18,747 nt of DNA from Benthicola sp964195715 (GTDB taxonomy: Bacteria; Gemmatimonadota; Gemmatimonadetes; Palauibacterales; Palauibacteraceae): NCBI GenBank assembly GCA_964195715.1, contig CAXMRU010000018.1, positions 1 through 18,747 on the forward strand, in the 5' to 3' direction. The notes under the pieces are model-generated. The model was not told where the DNA came from. It did no database searches and saw only the letters and a program-made list of their open reading frames with translations. Each line of letters opens with the position of its first letter. Positions within the stretch are counted from its first letter, which is position 1. Position numbers and translations under genes: made by a program. Below, in pieces: positions 1-7,618 of this stretch.

Positions 1-294
1 TCAACCGAGCGGCTGTTTCACACGGAGATGACCGGGTCTTACCTGATGTGGGCCGCACCGGAGCAGAAGGTGTTCGTGGACGCGCGGGTGGAGCTGTACC
101 CCGCAGACCAGCTTCAAGCGTACCGGATGCTGAACGCGGGCCTGGCCGTGGACAGCCTGCTCGCGGCGTATGCGATCGATGGACTTCTGCTCGATAACGA
201 TCGACAGGAACGGCTCCTCGAATGGGCCCTCAGGAGCGAGGACTGGGATGTGCGGTTCGAGGAGGAGTGCTGCACCTACCTGGTCAAGCGCTGA
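1..294 (+). CDS. C-terminal end of a membrane glycosyltransferase-like protein (5' partial)
   Basis: The reading frame is open from the first base of the window and ends at TGA 292-294, so only the last 97 residues are visible. They contain a pattern (GSYLMW, then P, then KVFVDARVELY) that I associate with the soluble C-terminal domain of dolichyl-phosphate-mannose/GT39-like polytopic membrane proteins, where a G-Y-L-W strand is followed by a V-F-x-D-x-R strand. No membrane segment lies in the visible part; those would be upstream. The next gene's ATG overlaps its stop codon (TGATG), so the two are translationally coupled and probably work on the same lipid-linked sugar or surface glycan. An internal ATG at position 28 is only a methionine inside the protein, not a credible start. 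The family call is moderate; the exact reaction is unknown. Confidence 0.6.
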   Translation, partial: STERLFHTEMTGSYLMWAAPEQKVFVDARVELYPADQLQAYRMLNAGLAVDSLLAAYAIDGLLLDNDRQERLLEWALRSEDWDVRFEEECCTYLVKR

Positions 295-1808
295 TGGCCG
301 GGAGTCTCCGGAAGTGGATCGTTCGCTCGCTCATCGTGGTGGCGTTCTTCTACACGACCATCTACAGCGTCAACCCCGCCTCGCGACTCGCGCTGATCGA
401 AAGTCTGCTCGAGCGCGGCACCCCGGCGACCGAAGACTCCCCCTTCTTCAACCCCGTGGACATGGTCTACGACAACGGCCACTTCTACTCGGACAAGCCG
501 CCCCTGCTTGCGCTCTATTCGACGGTCGTGGTCGCCCCGGTTCGCGCGGTCCTCGAATTCGACGGGATCGGCGGCAAAGTCCTCTACTGGTTGATCGTTG
601 CGTCAGCAAGTGGACTGGCCCTGTGGGTGATGGCGCTTTCAATCAGAGCGCTGAAGCCCCTCCTGTCTGGTCAACTCACGTGGAAGTGGCTTGCGGTCGG
701 AGCCATCGGAGCGACCTGCGTGCTCCCGTTCGCCCGGACCTACAACGACCACATCTTGGAGGCGGCGGCCCTCCTCGCGATCTTCGTGCTTCTGGTGGAC
801 CGATCCCGATCGCACGGCTACCGGCGGCCACTCGCGATCGGCGTGCTGACCGGTCTCGTATGGTCGCTCCACCCGCTGGTCGGGTCCGTTACGGCTTTCA
901 CCACGGTGGGCTATTACCTGCTCGCTCCGATCCGCGGCGTGGAATTGCGGAGGTCGCTGGTCGTGGTCGTCTTCGCGCTCGGAGCGATCGGACCCGTCGC
1001 CTCTCTCACTGGCGTTCACCAGGTGATGTACGGTCGCGCACTGCCATACTACTTCTCGCCCGAGCTGTACCTGTGGACGGACGGGCCCCGCGGAGAGGAG
1101 AGCGCGTGGTTGGACGAACCGACGATGCCGGGGCTGACCGATGAGCGGATCACCGCACGCTTCGAAGAACTCGGCCTGCCGGAAGACCGTCTCCAGCGGA
1201 CGCTGGTCAGCTTCGCAGCGTACGAGGAGAGCGTAAGGAACCCCGTCGCCTTCTCGGTGCGCAGGCTATTCCGCTACGGTCAGCTGACATTCAACGCGCT
1301 GGTTCTCTTCTGCGTGCTGCTTGCCCTGGCGGGGCTTCGCAGGCGCGAAACGTCCGTTCGGGCGGAGACGCTGTGGGCGATCGCCAGCGCGCTCGGACTC
1401 CTGGCGGCGAGCGTCGCGCTGCGGGCCGTGCCGGGAGGCTCGTTCGGAGACCGCCATCTCTTGCCGATCGTGCCGCTGCTCGTGTGCGTCGGAGGGCTCG
1501 CCGTTCGCTCGGCCGGGGAGGCCGGACTGTTCCGGGCCCTGGTCGTAATGTGTGTGGCTATGATGTTCCCGGGTACGCTCGGTCCCTGGATCACGCCAGG
1601 GGACTTTTTTCTGGTAGTCAATCTTGGTGTAACGGTCCTCGTCGTGGCGGCTGCCGTTTGGATCTGGCGGGCGGGTCCGGGCACGGGAGTCAGCCAGACA
1701 TGGAACAGGCTGGAGGCGCGTCTGTCCGGACGGGCAGCCATCCTCCTGCTCATGGCCCTGTCCACCCTCGAGGTGACTCTGTACCTGATCACGCTTCCAA
1801 GCGGCTGA
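294..1808 (+). CDS. GT-C / ArnT-PMT-like integral membrane glycosyltransferase
   Basis: This 504-residue protein is rich in hydrophobic segments. One spans roughly residues 9-24, followed by a first periplasmic-type loop, then about ten further membrane spans. The loop carries NPVDMVYDNGHFYSDKPP (53-70). The acidic residues followed by SDKPP match the start of the ArnT/PMT (GT39/GT83) family, which transfers sugars from polyprenyl-phosphate donors to lipids or proteins outside the membrane. A second loop has YNDH near the start of another membrane span. The ATG at 294 overlaps the stop of the preceding gene; an in-frame ATG at 222 would extend into that gene and gives non-membrane sequence, so I rejected it. 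The gene is convergent with the DUF454 gene. Donor and acceptor cannot be told from sequence. Confidence 0.75.
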   Translation: MAGSLRKWIVRSLIVVAFFYTTIYSVNPASRLALIESLLERGTPATEDSPFFNPVDMVYDNGHFYSDKPPLLALYSTVVVAPVRAVLEFDGIGGKVLYWLIVASASGLALWVMALSIRALKPLLSGQLTWKWLAVGAIGATCVLPFARTYNDHILEAAALLAIFVLLVDRSRSHGYRRPLAIGVLTGLVWSLHPLVGSVTAFTTVGYYLLAPIRGVELRRSLVVVVFALGAIGPVASLTGVHQVMYGRALPYYFSPELYLWTDGPRGEESAWLDEPTMPGLTDERITARFEELGLPEDRLQRTLVSFAAYEESVRNPVAFSVRRLFRYGQLTFNALVLFCVLLALAGLRRRETSVRAETLWAIASALGLLAASVALRAVPGGSFGDRHLLPIVPLLVCVGGLAVRSAGEAGLFRALVVMCVAMMFPGTLGPWITPGDFFLVVNLGVTVLVVAAAVWIWRAGPGTGVSQTWNRLEARLSGRAAILLLMALSTLEVTLYLITLPSG

Positions 1809-1852
1809 GACGACCGACGTCCGCGGCTCCGCCTTGCGTCAGGACGTCTCAG
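1805..1852. terminator. inverted repeat between convergent genes, possible weak bidirectional terminator
   Basis: CTGAGACG at 1805-1812 is the exact inverse of CGTCTCAG at 1845-1852. Nested inside is GACGTCC (1816-1822) against GGACGTC (1842-1848), which overlaps the outer right arm, so the two pairings compete. The position, spanning the stops of two convergent genes, suits a terminator. There is no T-run and the loops are long, so the call is weak. Confidence 0.25.
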
Positions 1853-2331
1853 ACGGTCTCACCACCGTCCTCGGGCCGGCCGCGATACACCATGGCCACG
1901 ACGACCGAGCCGATGAGCGCCAGCCCTCCCACGACGGCTACGAACACGGGGGTCAGCGCTCCTCTCCAGGCCATGAGCGCGCAGCTCGTGCTCACCGCGA
2001 TCCAGATCATTGCGATTGTCGCGACGCGCGCACGAACCGGCATGGCCCGATCGCCATCGAGATACCGAAGATACGGCTTGAAGACGGGGCTCCTCACAAG
2101 CTTCTCTTCGAGCCACGGGCAGCTACGCGTGAAGAGATACGAGGCGAGAATCAGGAAGATCGTGGTGGGCAGGCCCGGCACGAACACGCCGATGAAGCCG
2201 ACCCCAACGGAGACGACACCCAGGAACGCGAACAACCAGCGGCGCAGGGATCTGCCCGGCCAGAGGGCAGCGCTCCCGCCGTGCGCTGGACATTCCGCCC
2301 GCGTCGAAGACTGTCCGCTACTCTGACTCAA
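1849..2331 (-). CDS. DUF454 (YbaN-like) small inner-membrane protein
   Basis: About 160 residues, with a hydrophobic hairpin at residues 32-66 containing VPGLPTT (51-57). It continues with FTRSCPWLEEKL, then SPVFKPYLRYLDGDRAMPVRA, then two more hydrophobic segments near the C-terminus. The P-x-L-P-T-T motif in the first hairpin, the R-S-P-W segment and the V-F-x-P-Y-L segment are hallmarks of DUF454/YbaN. The family has no settled function. The frame is open up to a TTG at 2358, but a TTG at 2331 has a GGAG nine bases upstream and leaves the palindrome at 2349-2360 outside the gene, so I prefer 2331. Both starts are uncertain. The gene diverges from the sulfotransferase and converges with the membrane glycosyltransferase. 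Confidence 0.8.
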   Translation of the reverse strand: MSQSSGQSSTRAECPAHGGSAALWPGRSLRRWLFAFLGVVSVGVGFIGVFVPGLPTTIFLILASYLFTRSCPWLEEKLVRSPVFKPYLRYLDGDRAMPVRARVATIAMIWIAVSTSCALMAWRGALTPVFVAVVGGLALIGSVVVAMVYRGRPEDGGETV

Positions 2332-2348
2332 GTCGTTACGCTCCGTTA

Positions 2349-2360
2349 CGTTGTACAACG
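2349..2360. promoter_or_regulatory. perfect 12-bp palindrome in the divergent intergenic region, candidate operator
   Basis: CGTTGTACAACG is a perfect palindrome between the divergent DUF454 and sulfotransferase genes. Just to its left, GTTACG occurs twice (2335-2340 and 2345-2350), ten bases apart. A dimeric repressor site controlling one or both genes is plausible. No -10/-35 pair is clear enough to call. Confidence 0.35.
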
Positions 2361-2439
2361 CATAAGGGAGGCTGTCGTGGGCAATCCCGCAACCCTATCT
2401 CCCCACGTGCCGGACGAGCCAGAGTCGAGGAGAGATTGA

Positions 2440-3300
2440 GTGCGTAAGCTGTGGGCGCGGATTGACGATTCGCTGCATTCTATGGACCGCCGCTGGCTGC
2501 GGCGCCGGCTGTGGCTGTGGCGTGCCACGGACTGGAAGAACTTCCGGCGCATCGACACCATGACTGGCCGTGCTATTCTGATCGGCGGATGCGGCCGCTC
2601 GGGCACGACGGTCCTCAACGGCCTCCTCTCGTGTCACCCGCAAGTCCAGACGGTCGACATCGAGACGAGCGCCTTCTGCCCAACGGCCTACACCGCGGAC
2701 GTGGACCTTGATGCCGCGTTCCAGCTCGATCGCGTGTACCGACGGCTGGTGCGGATCCAGATCCCGGCCTCGTGCACGCGGTGGTCGGAGAAGACACCGA
2801 AGAACGTGCTGTTCGCGCTGCGTGCCCTGGATTACCTGGGTCCGGGTGCACGCTTCATTCACATCGTGCGTGACGGCCGTGATGTCGTGACTTCCAGACA
2901 CCGCAGAGCGCCAGACCGCTATTGGGTATCCCCGGAGAGGTGGATTCGGGACGTGGAGGCGGGACGCTCTCTTGAAGCTCATCCGAGGGTGTGGACGGTG
3001 CGATACGAAGACCTGGTCCACGACCTGGAGGGGGAGCTTCACAGCCTGTGCGGCTTCCTCGACCTGCCATTCGACGAGCGGATGCTCGGGTACCCGGAGA
3101 CAGCTCGAGTTCCCCACAGCGAGGGGTGGATACCACGGCTGCGTCCGATCTCGAAGTCCTCGGTAGGCCGCTGGCGCGAGCCGGAGCACACGGCGGCCGT
3201 GGAGATGCTGATGTCTGATCCGAGGGCCGTGTCCCTGATGGACCACTACGGATACCTGGAGCCACCGAGCACGGAACTGGAAGCGGCCGATTCAGCCTGA
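2440..3300 (+). CDS. PAPS-dependent sulfotransferase family protein
   Basis: A 286-residue soluble protein. GGCGRSGTT (49-57) is the 5'-phosphosulfate-binding loop, followed by the L-x-x-L-L-x-x-H-P helix typical of the family. EKTPKN lies at 117-122, IHIVRDGRDVV (140-150) is the 3'-phosphate-binding motif, and RYEDLV follows near residue 187. This is the order expected for Sulfotransfer_1/Sulfotransfer_3 enzymes, which move a sulfuryl group from PAPS to a hydroxyl or amine. The GTG start at 2440 is set by GAGGAGAG a few bases upstream. The gene ends 18 bases from the end of the convergent eight-gene operon. Its acceptor may be a glycan made by the neighbouring glycosyltransferases, but that is inference. 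PAPS synthesis genes are not in the window. Confidence 0.85.
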   Translation: MRKLWARIDDSLHSMDRRWLRRRLWLWRATDWKNFRRIDTMTGRAILIGGCGRSGTTVLNGLLSCHPQVQTVDIETSAFCPTAYTADVDLDAAFQLDRVYRRLVRIQIPASCTRWSEKTPKNVLFALRALDYLGPGARFIHIVRDGRDVVTSRHRRAPDRYWVSPERWIRDVEAGRSLEAHPRVWTVRYEDLVHDLEGELHSLCGFLDLPFDERMLGYPETARVPHSEGWIPRLRPISKSSVGRWREPEHTAAVEMLMSDPRAVSLMDHYGYLEPPSTELEAADSA

Positions 3301-3318
3301 CCGACCCTCGTTGACATG

Positions 3319-4500
3319 CTAGAACTGGCCCGCCAGGATCCGGGCCGTCTGGCGCGTCGCCCGTCGGGCGTAGTACGCCGTCAGGGCCACCAGGCTCGGT
3401 CGCGTGCCCAGTCGGTACGCCGCATATGCCTGCGACGGAGCTAAGATCCGCCACGCGATCCGTATGCGATCCAGCCAGCCCATGTCCGCTCGCAGTGCCC
3501 GCGCGAAATCCTTCGGCCGTCCCCACCACACGCATCGCAGAGCCACTTCCCGCTCGAGGCCTGGTGCGGTGGCAGCCGCGCGCTGAACCGCTCGCATAAC
3601 CCTGGTGGGGATGTCCGCGTGCAGATCACGCTGCAGATAGCCGAAAACCGTGGCCAACGGGAGACCCGTGCGCGACCGTCCTACACAGGCCGTCACGTCA
3701 CGCCAGTCGAGGTAGAGGTCCGAGCGCGGATCGCCGCAGCGACGGATCAGCATGATCGCGTCGGTCACCCATTGGAGCGAGCTGCGGCCGTGTCCGTAAG
3801 TTGCGTTGACACACACGTGGTGAAGGGCCAGACCCGGAGAAAGAGTCAGGATCTTGCGGTTGGCGACGTTCACGCTCGCCGTGCGCTCGGAGCACCATTC
3901 CCAATCTCCACCGTATAGCTCGGGCTCGAACAGACGGGTCCGCAGAACGATTGGAAGCCCGCTCTCATGGTGTACTCTCAGCTTCCCGCCTGCCCTGAGA
4001 GGCTCTGTCCCCTCGCAGCCGATGGCTCGAAGCGCAGACGCCGCGCGCTGCACCTCGGCCGACGGGACCAGGAGCTCCAGATCGTGGCTGTGCCGGAGAA
4101 CTGGATTCCCGTAGACCGGCTCTGCCAGCGCGGCGCCCTTGAGAACGATGAACGGGATTTCGGCGTCTTCGAGAACATCGAACGCTCCACGCGCTGCTCG
4201 GGCGAACGCCCGGGCGCGTAGCCCCTCACGCATGCTGGCCATCCGGCAACGCGTCAGCAGCCCGGAATCGGCATCCAGACCGTGTCTCCGCAGGGCCTCG
4301 TAAAGCAAGGGCGCGAGGCGCCGCATTCCGTGTCCGCCGCGTGTCAGAAGCTCGGAGACGTCCACCCCTGCCCCAACGAGCGACCTCCACGCCCGGCGGG
4401 CGTCTTCGCCGTCAAGAAGGCACGCTCGCAGGAGCAAAGTCTCGGTATCTCCCGGAAGATTGGTGGAGAGGACCGCCCGGTACACGTCGCTACGCGCCAT
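3319..4500 (-). CDS. PF14907-type nucleotidyltransferase family protein, diverged active-site motif
   Basis: A 393-residue protein ending the eight-gene minus-strand operon. IVLKGAALAEPVYG (around 118-131) followed by LRHSHDLELLVP is the signature of the uncharacterised nucleotidyltransferase family PF14907, in which V-L-K-G-x-A precedes a metal-binding D-x-D. Here the first Asp is kept (D140) but the second is Glu (E142), and the usual Gly before the first Asp is His. Activity is therefore uncertain. The chosen ATG at 4500 follows the GT2 stop by one base and has AAGGTG upstream; a GTG at 4524 is an alternative. Family members occur beside HprK-like kinases and PqqD proteins in RiPP-like clusters, where some have been linked to sugar or nucleotide tailoring. 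It differs markedly from its paralogue at the other end of the operon. Confidence 0.75.
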   Translation of the reverse strand: MARSDVYRAVLSTNLPGDTETLLLRACLLDGEDARRAWRSLVGAGVDVSELLTRGGHGMRRLAPLLYEALRRHGLDADSGLLTRCRMASMREGLRARAFARAARGAFDVLEDAEIPFIVLKGAALAEPVYGNPVLRHSHDLELLVPSAEVQRAASALRAIGCEGTEPLRAGGKLRVHHESGLPIVLRTRLFEPELYGGDWEWCSERTASVNVANRKILTLSPGLALHHVCVNATYGHGRSSLQWVTDAIMLIRRCGDPRSDLYLDWRDVTACVGRSRTGLPLATVFGYLQRDLHADIPTRVMRAVQRAAATAPGLEREVALRCVWWGRPKDFARALRADMGWLDRIRIAWRILAPSQAYAAYRLGTRPSLVALTAYYARRATRQTARILAGQF

Positions 4501-4501
4501 G

Positions 4502-5209
4502 TCAGACCGCACCTTCAGCCACACGTTTGCGATCGATCGACTGCTTCAGGATTCCGAAAAACTCGTCGAAGCTCCCCGACGCCTGCGTCCGGCTCCGGTT
4601 GCCCTCATGCATTCGCCGGTATGAGAGCACGTCGGGCATCAGATCCCCGACCAGCCCGGTCGCTCGGGCCCGGAGAAACCAGTCCATCGAGTCTCCATGC
4701 TGCAGGCCCTGATCGAAATCTCCAACCCGCTCGAACGCCTGCCGGCGGGCCATAAGGCACTGCGTTACGTAGCCGGGTATGGGCTGTCCGCGGGCGTGGT
4801 CGCGATAACTCTCGGCTTCGTCTGCCAGATCCTGCTCCCAGAAGTTCTGGATGTGATGCACGCAGTAGTCGAGCTTGTGATCAGCATCGAAGCGCGCTAC
4901 CTGCCTCACCAGTTTCTCCGGGTGCCACAGGTCGTCCGCGTCCAGGAAGCAGATGAGCTCTCCACCGCACCAGGCGAGACCCGTGTTGCGGGCCACGGCA
5001 GGGCCGGCGTTCTTCTGCGTGAGGACGCGCACCTCCGGCTTCCGTTTTGCCACGTCCCGGGTGATATCTCCGGTACGGTCTGTCGATCCGTCGTCCACCA
5101 CGAGTACCTCGAGCGGCCGCCACGCCTGAGCGAGGATGCTGTCCAGCGCCTCCTCGATGTATCGCTCGCCGTTGTACACCGGGACAATGCAGCTGATGAG
5201 GTGGTTCAT
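4502..5209 (-). CDS. family 2 glycosyltransferase
   Basis: A 235-residue GT-A-fold protein with no membrane segment. CIVPVYNGERYIEEAL (7-22) opens the domain, VVDDGSTDRT (37-46) gives the nucleotide-sugar-binding Asp pair, and the metal-binding D-x-D is in CFLDADDLW (87-95). GDSMDWFLR near 172-180 occupies the usual position of the acceptor-side catalytic region. The length is short but complete for a cytoplasmic GT2 that transfers a sugar from an NDP donor. ATG at 5209 overlaps the HprK-like stop as ATGA, so it is translationally coupled. It follows the kinase and precedes the second nucleotidyltransferase. Donor and acceptor are unknown. Confidence 0.9.
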   Translation of the reverse strand: MNHLISCIVPVYNGERYIEEALDSILAQAWRPLEVLVVDDGSTDRTGDITRDVAKRKPEVRVLTQKNAGPAVARNTGLAWCGGELICFLDADDLWHPEKLVRQVARFDADHKLDYCVHHIQNFWEQDLADEAESYRDHARGQPIPGYVTQCLMARRQAFERVGDFDQGLQHGDSMDWFLRARATGLVGDLMPDVLSYRRMHEGNRSRTQASGSFDEFFGILKQSIDRKRVAEGAV

Positions 5210-6348
5210 GACGCCAGCGCCTCTTGCAGGATTCGCTCCACCGCGACTGGAATCGATGTCAGGTCGCGGCCCAGATCCAGCCAGAACGCGGGCACCGAAG
5301 AGACGAAATCACTCAGGACGTCGAGTCCTTCAGCCCCGGAGTTCGAGTGAGGGAGGGCTATGAGGGAGCTGGGGGCAAGGCGAAGAAGGGCGTCGAACGA
5401 CGTCGCCGGCCGAATCATGGTGCGTTCGCCCTGCGTGACACGAGGCAGGGCCACGGCTCGAATCTGCGCCACGCGAGGCAGCTGCCCGGGAAACAGCTCC
5501 GCCAACAGGACGAGGGACTTGTCCTCGTGGGGAAGCACTCCCGGTATCTCGTGTTGCACGAGGTCGGGAAAGCAGCGCCGCATGTGGGCGGGATCCACCG
5601 CGGTTGAAGAGTACAGGCTGTATCCTCGGTAGCCGCCGCCCCCGTCGGGCTCGAGACCAACGTAGTCATCGGCCAGGTAGTCGAGCCCGGCCCCGAGACA
5701 CGTAAGCGAAACTGTCGACTTCCCGGAACCGCCCGGTCCGCCGAACAGAACGCCCTGGCCGTCACGCGCAACGAGCCCCGAGTGCACGGCGCGCACGCCT
5801 CGATCCCGGTGCCATAGCAGCAGGTGAGAGTGCAACGGCCGGCCGAGCTCGTATCGCGTCAGCCGGCTCGCATCACCTACCCAGCCGACGATGCGGCCGG
5901 CAGCCCGGTCGAACGCCGTCACGAGCTGGGCCCGTTCTTCGACCATGAATCTGCCGCCGTGCGAAGCCGTTACCTGACTCTGGATCGTCAGGTCGTCGTG
6001 TGCCACGCAGCCCGCGCACGCCAGGTCGATCGCCGATTCGTCCCACAGGTCGATCGTGAGCACCGGCCGTTCCACCCCTACGCCGTCCGCGGGGACGGGA
6101 ACCGGCTCGGCCAGGTGGGCGATCGGGCGATGCGCGCAGCGGGCCAGCTCGGATCCGAGCACGCGGAGCCGCACGAGCCGTCCCGCGAGACGGTACATGC
6201 CGACGAACGCGGCCTCCGGATCGGCATTCAGGCCAGTCTCGAACGTGTAGCGCAGTCTCCCGAAGACTTGCGTGGCGCGATCTGATTCCGCCGGCGAGGC
6301 CGCGGTCGCGTCCGGCCGGGACAACGAGGTCTCTCGCATCGATCTCAC
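5206..6348 (-). CDS. HprK-like (HPr serine kinase-type) P-loop kinase of the PqqD-associated group
   Basis: A 380-residue protein. The N-terminal ~190 residues form a beta-rich region leading to AVHSGLVA, then the Walker A loop FGGPGGSGKST (202-212), and LDYLADDYVGLEP (222-234), which supplies the acidic Walker B-like pair. The order H-S-G-x-V, Walker A, Y-L-A-D-D-Y is that of the HPr-kinase-like family found next to PqqD proteins, asparagine synthases and PF14907 proteins. In characterised lasso-peptide clusters such kinases phosphorylate the precursor. Whether this one phosphorylates a peptide, a lipid or a sugar is unknown. It overlaps the PqqD stop (GTGA at 6345-6348). An ATG at 6339 is an alternative start. 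No HPr or PTS gene is nearby, so classical catabolite control is unlikely. Confidence 0.8.
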   Translation of the reverse strand: MRSMRETSLSRPDATAASPAESDRATQVFGRLRYTFETGLNADPEAAFVGMYRLAGRLVRLRVLGSELARCAHRPIAHLAEPVPVPADGVGVERPVLTIDLWDESAIDLACAGCVAHDDLTIQSQVTASHGGRFMVEERAQLVTAFDRAAGRIVGWVGDASRLTRYELGRPLHSHLLLWHRDRGVRAVHSGLVARDGQGVLFGGPGGSGKSTVSLTCLGAGLDYLADDYVGLEPDGGGGYRGYSLYSSTAVDPAHMRRCFPDLVQHEIPGVLPHEDKSLVLLAELFPGQLPRVAQIRAVALPRVTQGERTMIRPATSFDALLRLAPSSLIALPHSNSGAEGLDVLSDFVSSVPAFWLDLGRDLTSIPVAVERILQEALAS

Positions 6349-6821
6349 GCCTCGTCCGGCGCGATCCAGCTGGTCTCGGCCAGGCCTGGCATGGGGGGAT
6401 CGAGGGCGAGAAGATCAGCCATGTCCGAATATGCGGTCAGGCGGGGCGCCGAATACGGCATGCCTTCCTCGGCCTCCGGGATCGCCGGAGTCTGCGCTGA
6501 TGCCGGCGCCTCCGAGACCGTGACCAGGCCTTCATCCACCAGGTGAAGGGCAAGTCCCGTGATGTCGTCGAGCGTCGCGGCCTCTTCCACTCCGAAGCTC
6601 GCGGCCAGGGCCGCCGACGCGTGCCGGAGGCTGTGACCGGCGGCCAGGAGTCGCCAAGCCACGGCGCTCACGCCTTCGAGACTGTAGTACATGCCGTTCG
6701 CCACGTTCATGACAAGGATCTCGCCGTCGATCTCCTTCGCGGCGACATCGCTCGAGTTGAGCTCGAGCCGTTCGTCAGCTTCGATGGCCGCACTGGTAAC
6801 GGCCTGCGGTAACGGGTTCAT
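6345..6821 (-). CDS. PqqD-family peptide chaperone with an extended, precursor-like C-terminal tail
   Basis: 158 residues. Residues 18-103 match the PqqD / RiPP recognition element fold: a strand with LNSSDVAAKEIDGEILVMN, then GMYYSLEGVSAVAWRLL, then a helical winged-helix part ending in LVDEGLV. The family binds leader peptides and presents them to modifying enzymes. After a Pro/Ala/Glu-rich linker (104-120) the protein continues with PRLTAYSDMADLLALDPP (126-143) and a final PGLAETSW. Plain PqqD is about 90 residues, so this tail is extra. The D-M-x-D-L-L-x-L-D-P run resembles tails I recall on PqqD-like proteins and small peptides in other RiPP-like clusters (recollection, not a search). 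The ATG at 6821 has AGGAGA at ideal spacing. It sits between the SDR and kinase genes. Confidence 0.8.
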   Translation of the reverse strand: MNPLPQAVTSAAIEADERLELNSSDVAAKEIDGEILVMNVANGMYYSLEGVSAVAWRLLAAGHSLRHASAALAASFGVEEAATLDDITGLALHLVDEGLVTVSEAPASAQTPAIPEAEEGMPYSAPRLTAYSDMADLLALDPPMPGLAETSWIAPDEA

Positions 6822-6834
6822 TGGTTCTCCTGTG

Positions 6835-7617
6835 TCAGAGTGCTTGAGTGACCCGGAACTCGACGGCCGGGCTTTCGTGTGTTTCGAGCGGAGACCAGTT
6901 CAGCAGTCGCCGTGTGGCTTCGAGATCGACCAGCCCGTTCGGAACGGGCGAGATCCCGTAGACCACGTGGTATCCGCGCAGCGGACGCTCCAGACATAGT
7001 CGGAGGATCGTTCGTAGATCGGCGACACCCACGGCGGAGAGCCTTTGGATCGGATCGACGGGGGCCCTGGGAGGCTTCCAGTTCACGGCGCCGATGCGAA
7101 CCGCCACGAAGCAATCGATGCTGCCTGCCTCGACGGCCATCTGGCCGGCGAGCTCGGCAGCCGCCTTCGAGAGCCCGTACGGAGTGTCTGGACTTGCGTG
7201 GAGGGGCTCGGGTACGGGCCCGGCTCCCCGCGCAACCGCGTCACGTAGAGCACGACGCACCGCCCAGAATGAGCTCGCGTACACCACTCGGGGTACCCCG
7301 TGGCGGGCCGCCGCTTCGAGCACGTTCGCGGTGCTCTCGACATTGCCCCGCAGCGCATCCGGGAGCGATGCCCGGGGACTCGGGTTTCCCGCCAGGTGAA
7401 GGATGGCATCGGCTTCTTCCAGGTGGTGCTCCCACGCGAAGACATCGCTCCCTGGACCGTAGGGCCACCGCGGAGCCCGCCGGGTGAGGTCCGCACGAAT
7501 CGACTCGACGTTCCGGCGCTGCCGGCGGTCGAGCAGGATCAGCTCGTGTCGGTCGGCCAGCTCCTGAACCATTGCCCGGCCGATGCGCCCGACGGCGCCC
7601 GTGATCACGATTTTCAA
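6835..7617 (-). CDS. NAD-dependent epimerase/dehydratase, uronate-dehydrogenase-like extended SDR
   Basis: 260 residues. The Rossmann loop GAVGRIG (7-13) sits at the extreme N-terminus, ILHLAGNPS (72-80) follows, ASS (114-116) supplies the catalytic Ser, and Y147-x-x-x-K151 is in PYGLSK. The ending VVYGISPVPNG followed by ATRRLLNWSP is like uronate dehydrogenases, in which a V-V-Y-G-x-S segment occurs late. It could oxidise or epimerise a nucleotide sugar or uronic acid for the neighbouring glycosyltransferases. The start is a TTG at 7617, one base after the GT4 stop, with GGAAGG upstream. The frame is open further upstream to 7740, but that part overlaps GT4 and has no Rossmann character. 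Substrate is undetermined. Confidence 0.8.
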   Translation of the reverse strand: MKIVITGAVGRIGRAMVQELADRHELILLDRRQRRNVESIRADLTRRAPRWPYGPGSDVFAWEHHLEEADAILHLAGNPSPRASLPDALRGNVESTANVLEAAARHGVPRVVYASSFWAVRRALRDAVARGAGPVPEPLHASPDTPYGLSKAAAELAGQMAVEAGSIDCFVAVRIGAVNWKPPRAPVDPIQRLSAVGVADLRTILRLCLERPLRGYHVVYGISPVPNGLVDLEATRRLLNWSPLETHESPAVEFRVTQAL

Positions 7618-7618
7618 G

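Noticed and set aside
2395..3246. A 283-codon minus-strand reading frame
   Set aside because: It is antisense to the sulfotransferase, which has all its PAPS-binding motifs and a good ribosome site.
5206..6348. Genuine HPr kinase/phosphorylase of catabolite repression
   Set aside because: The protein belongs by layout and context to the PqqD-associated group, and no HPr or PTS gene is present.
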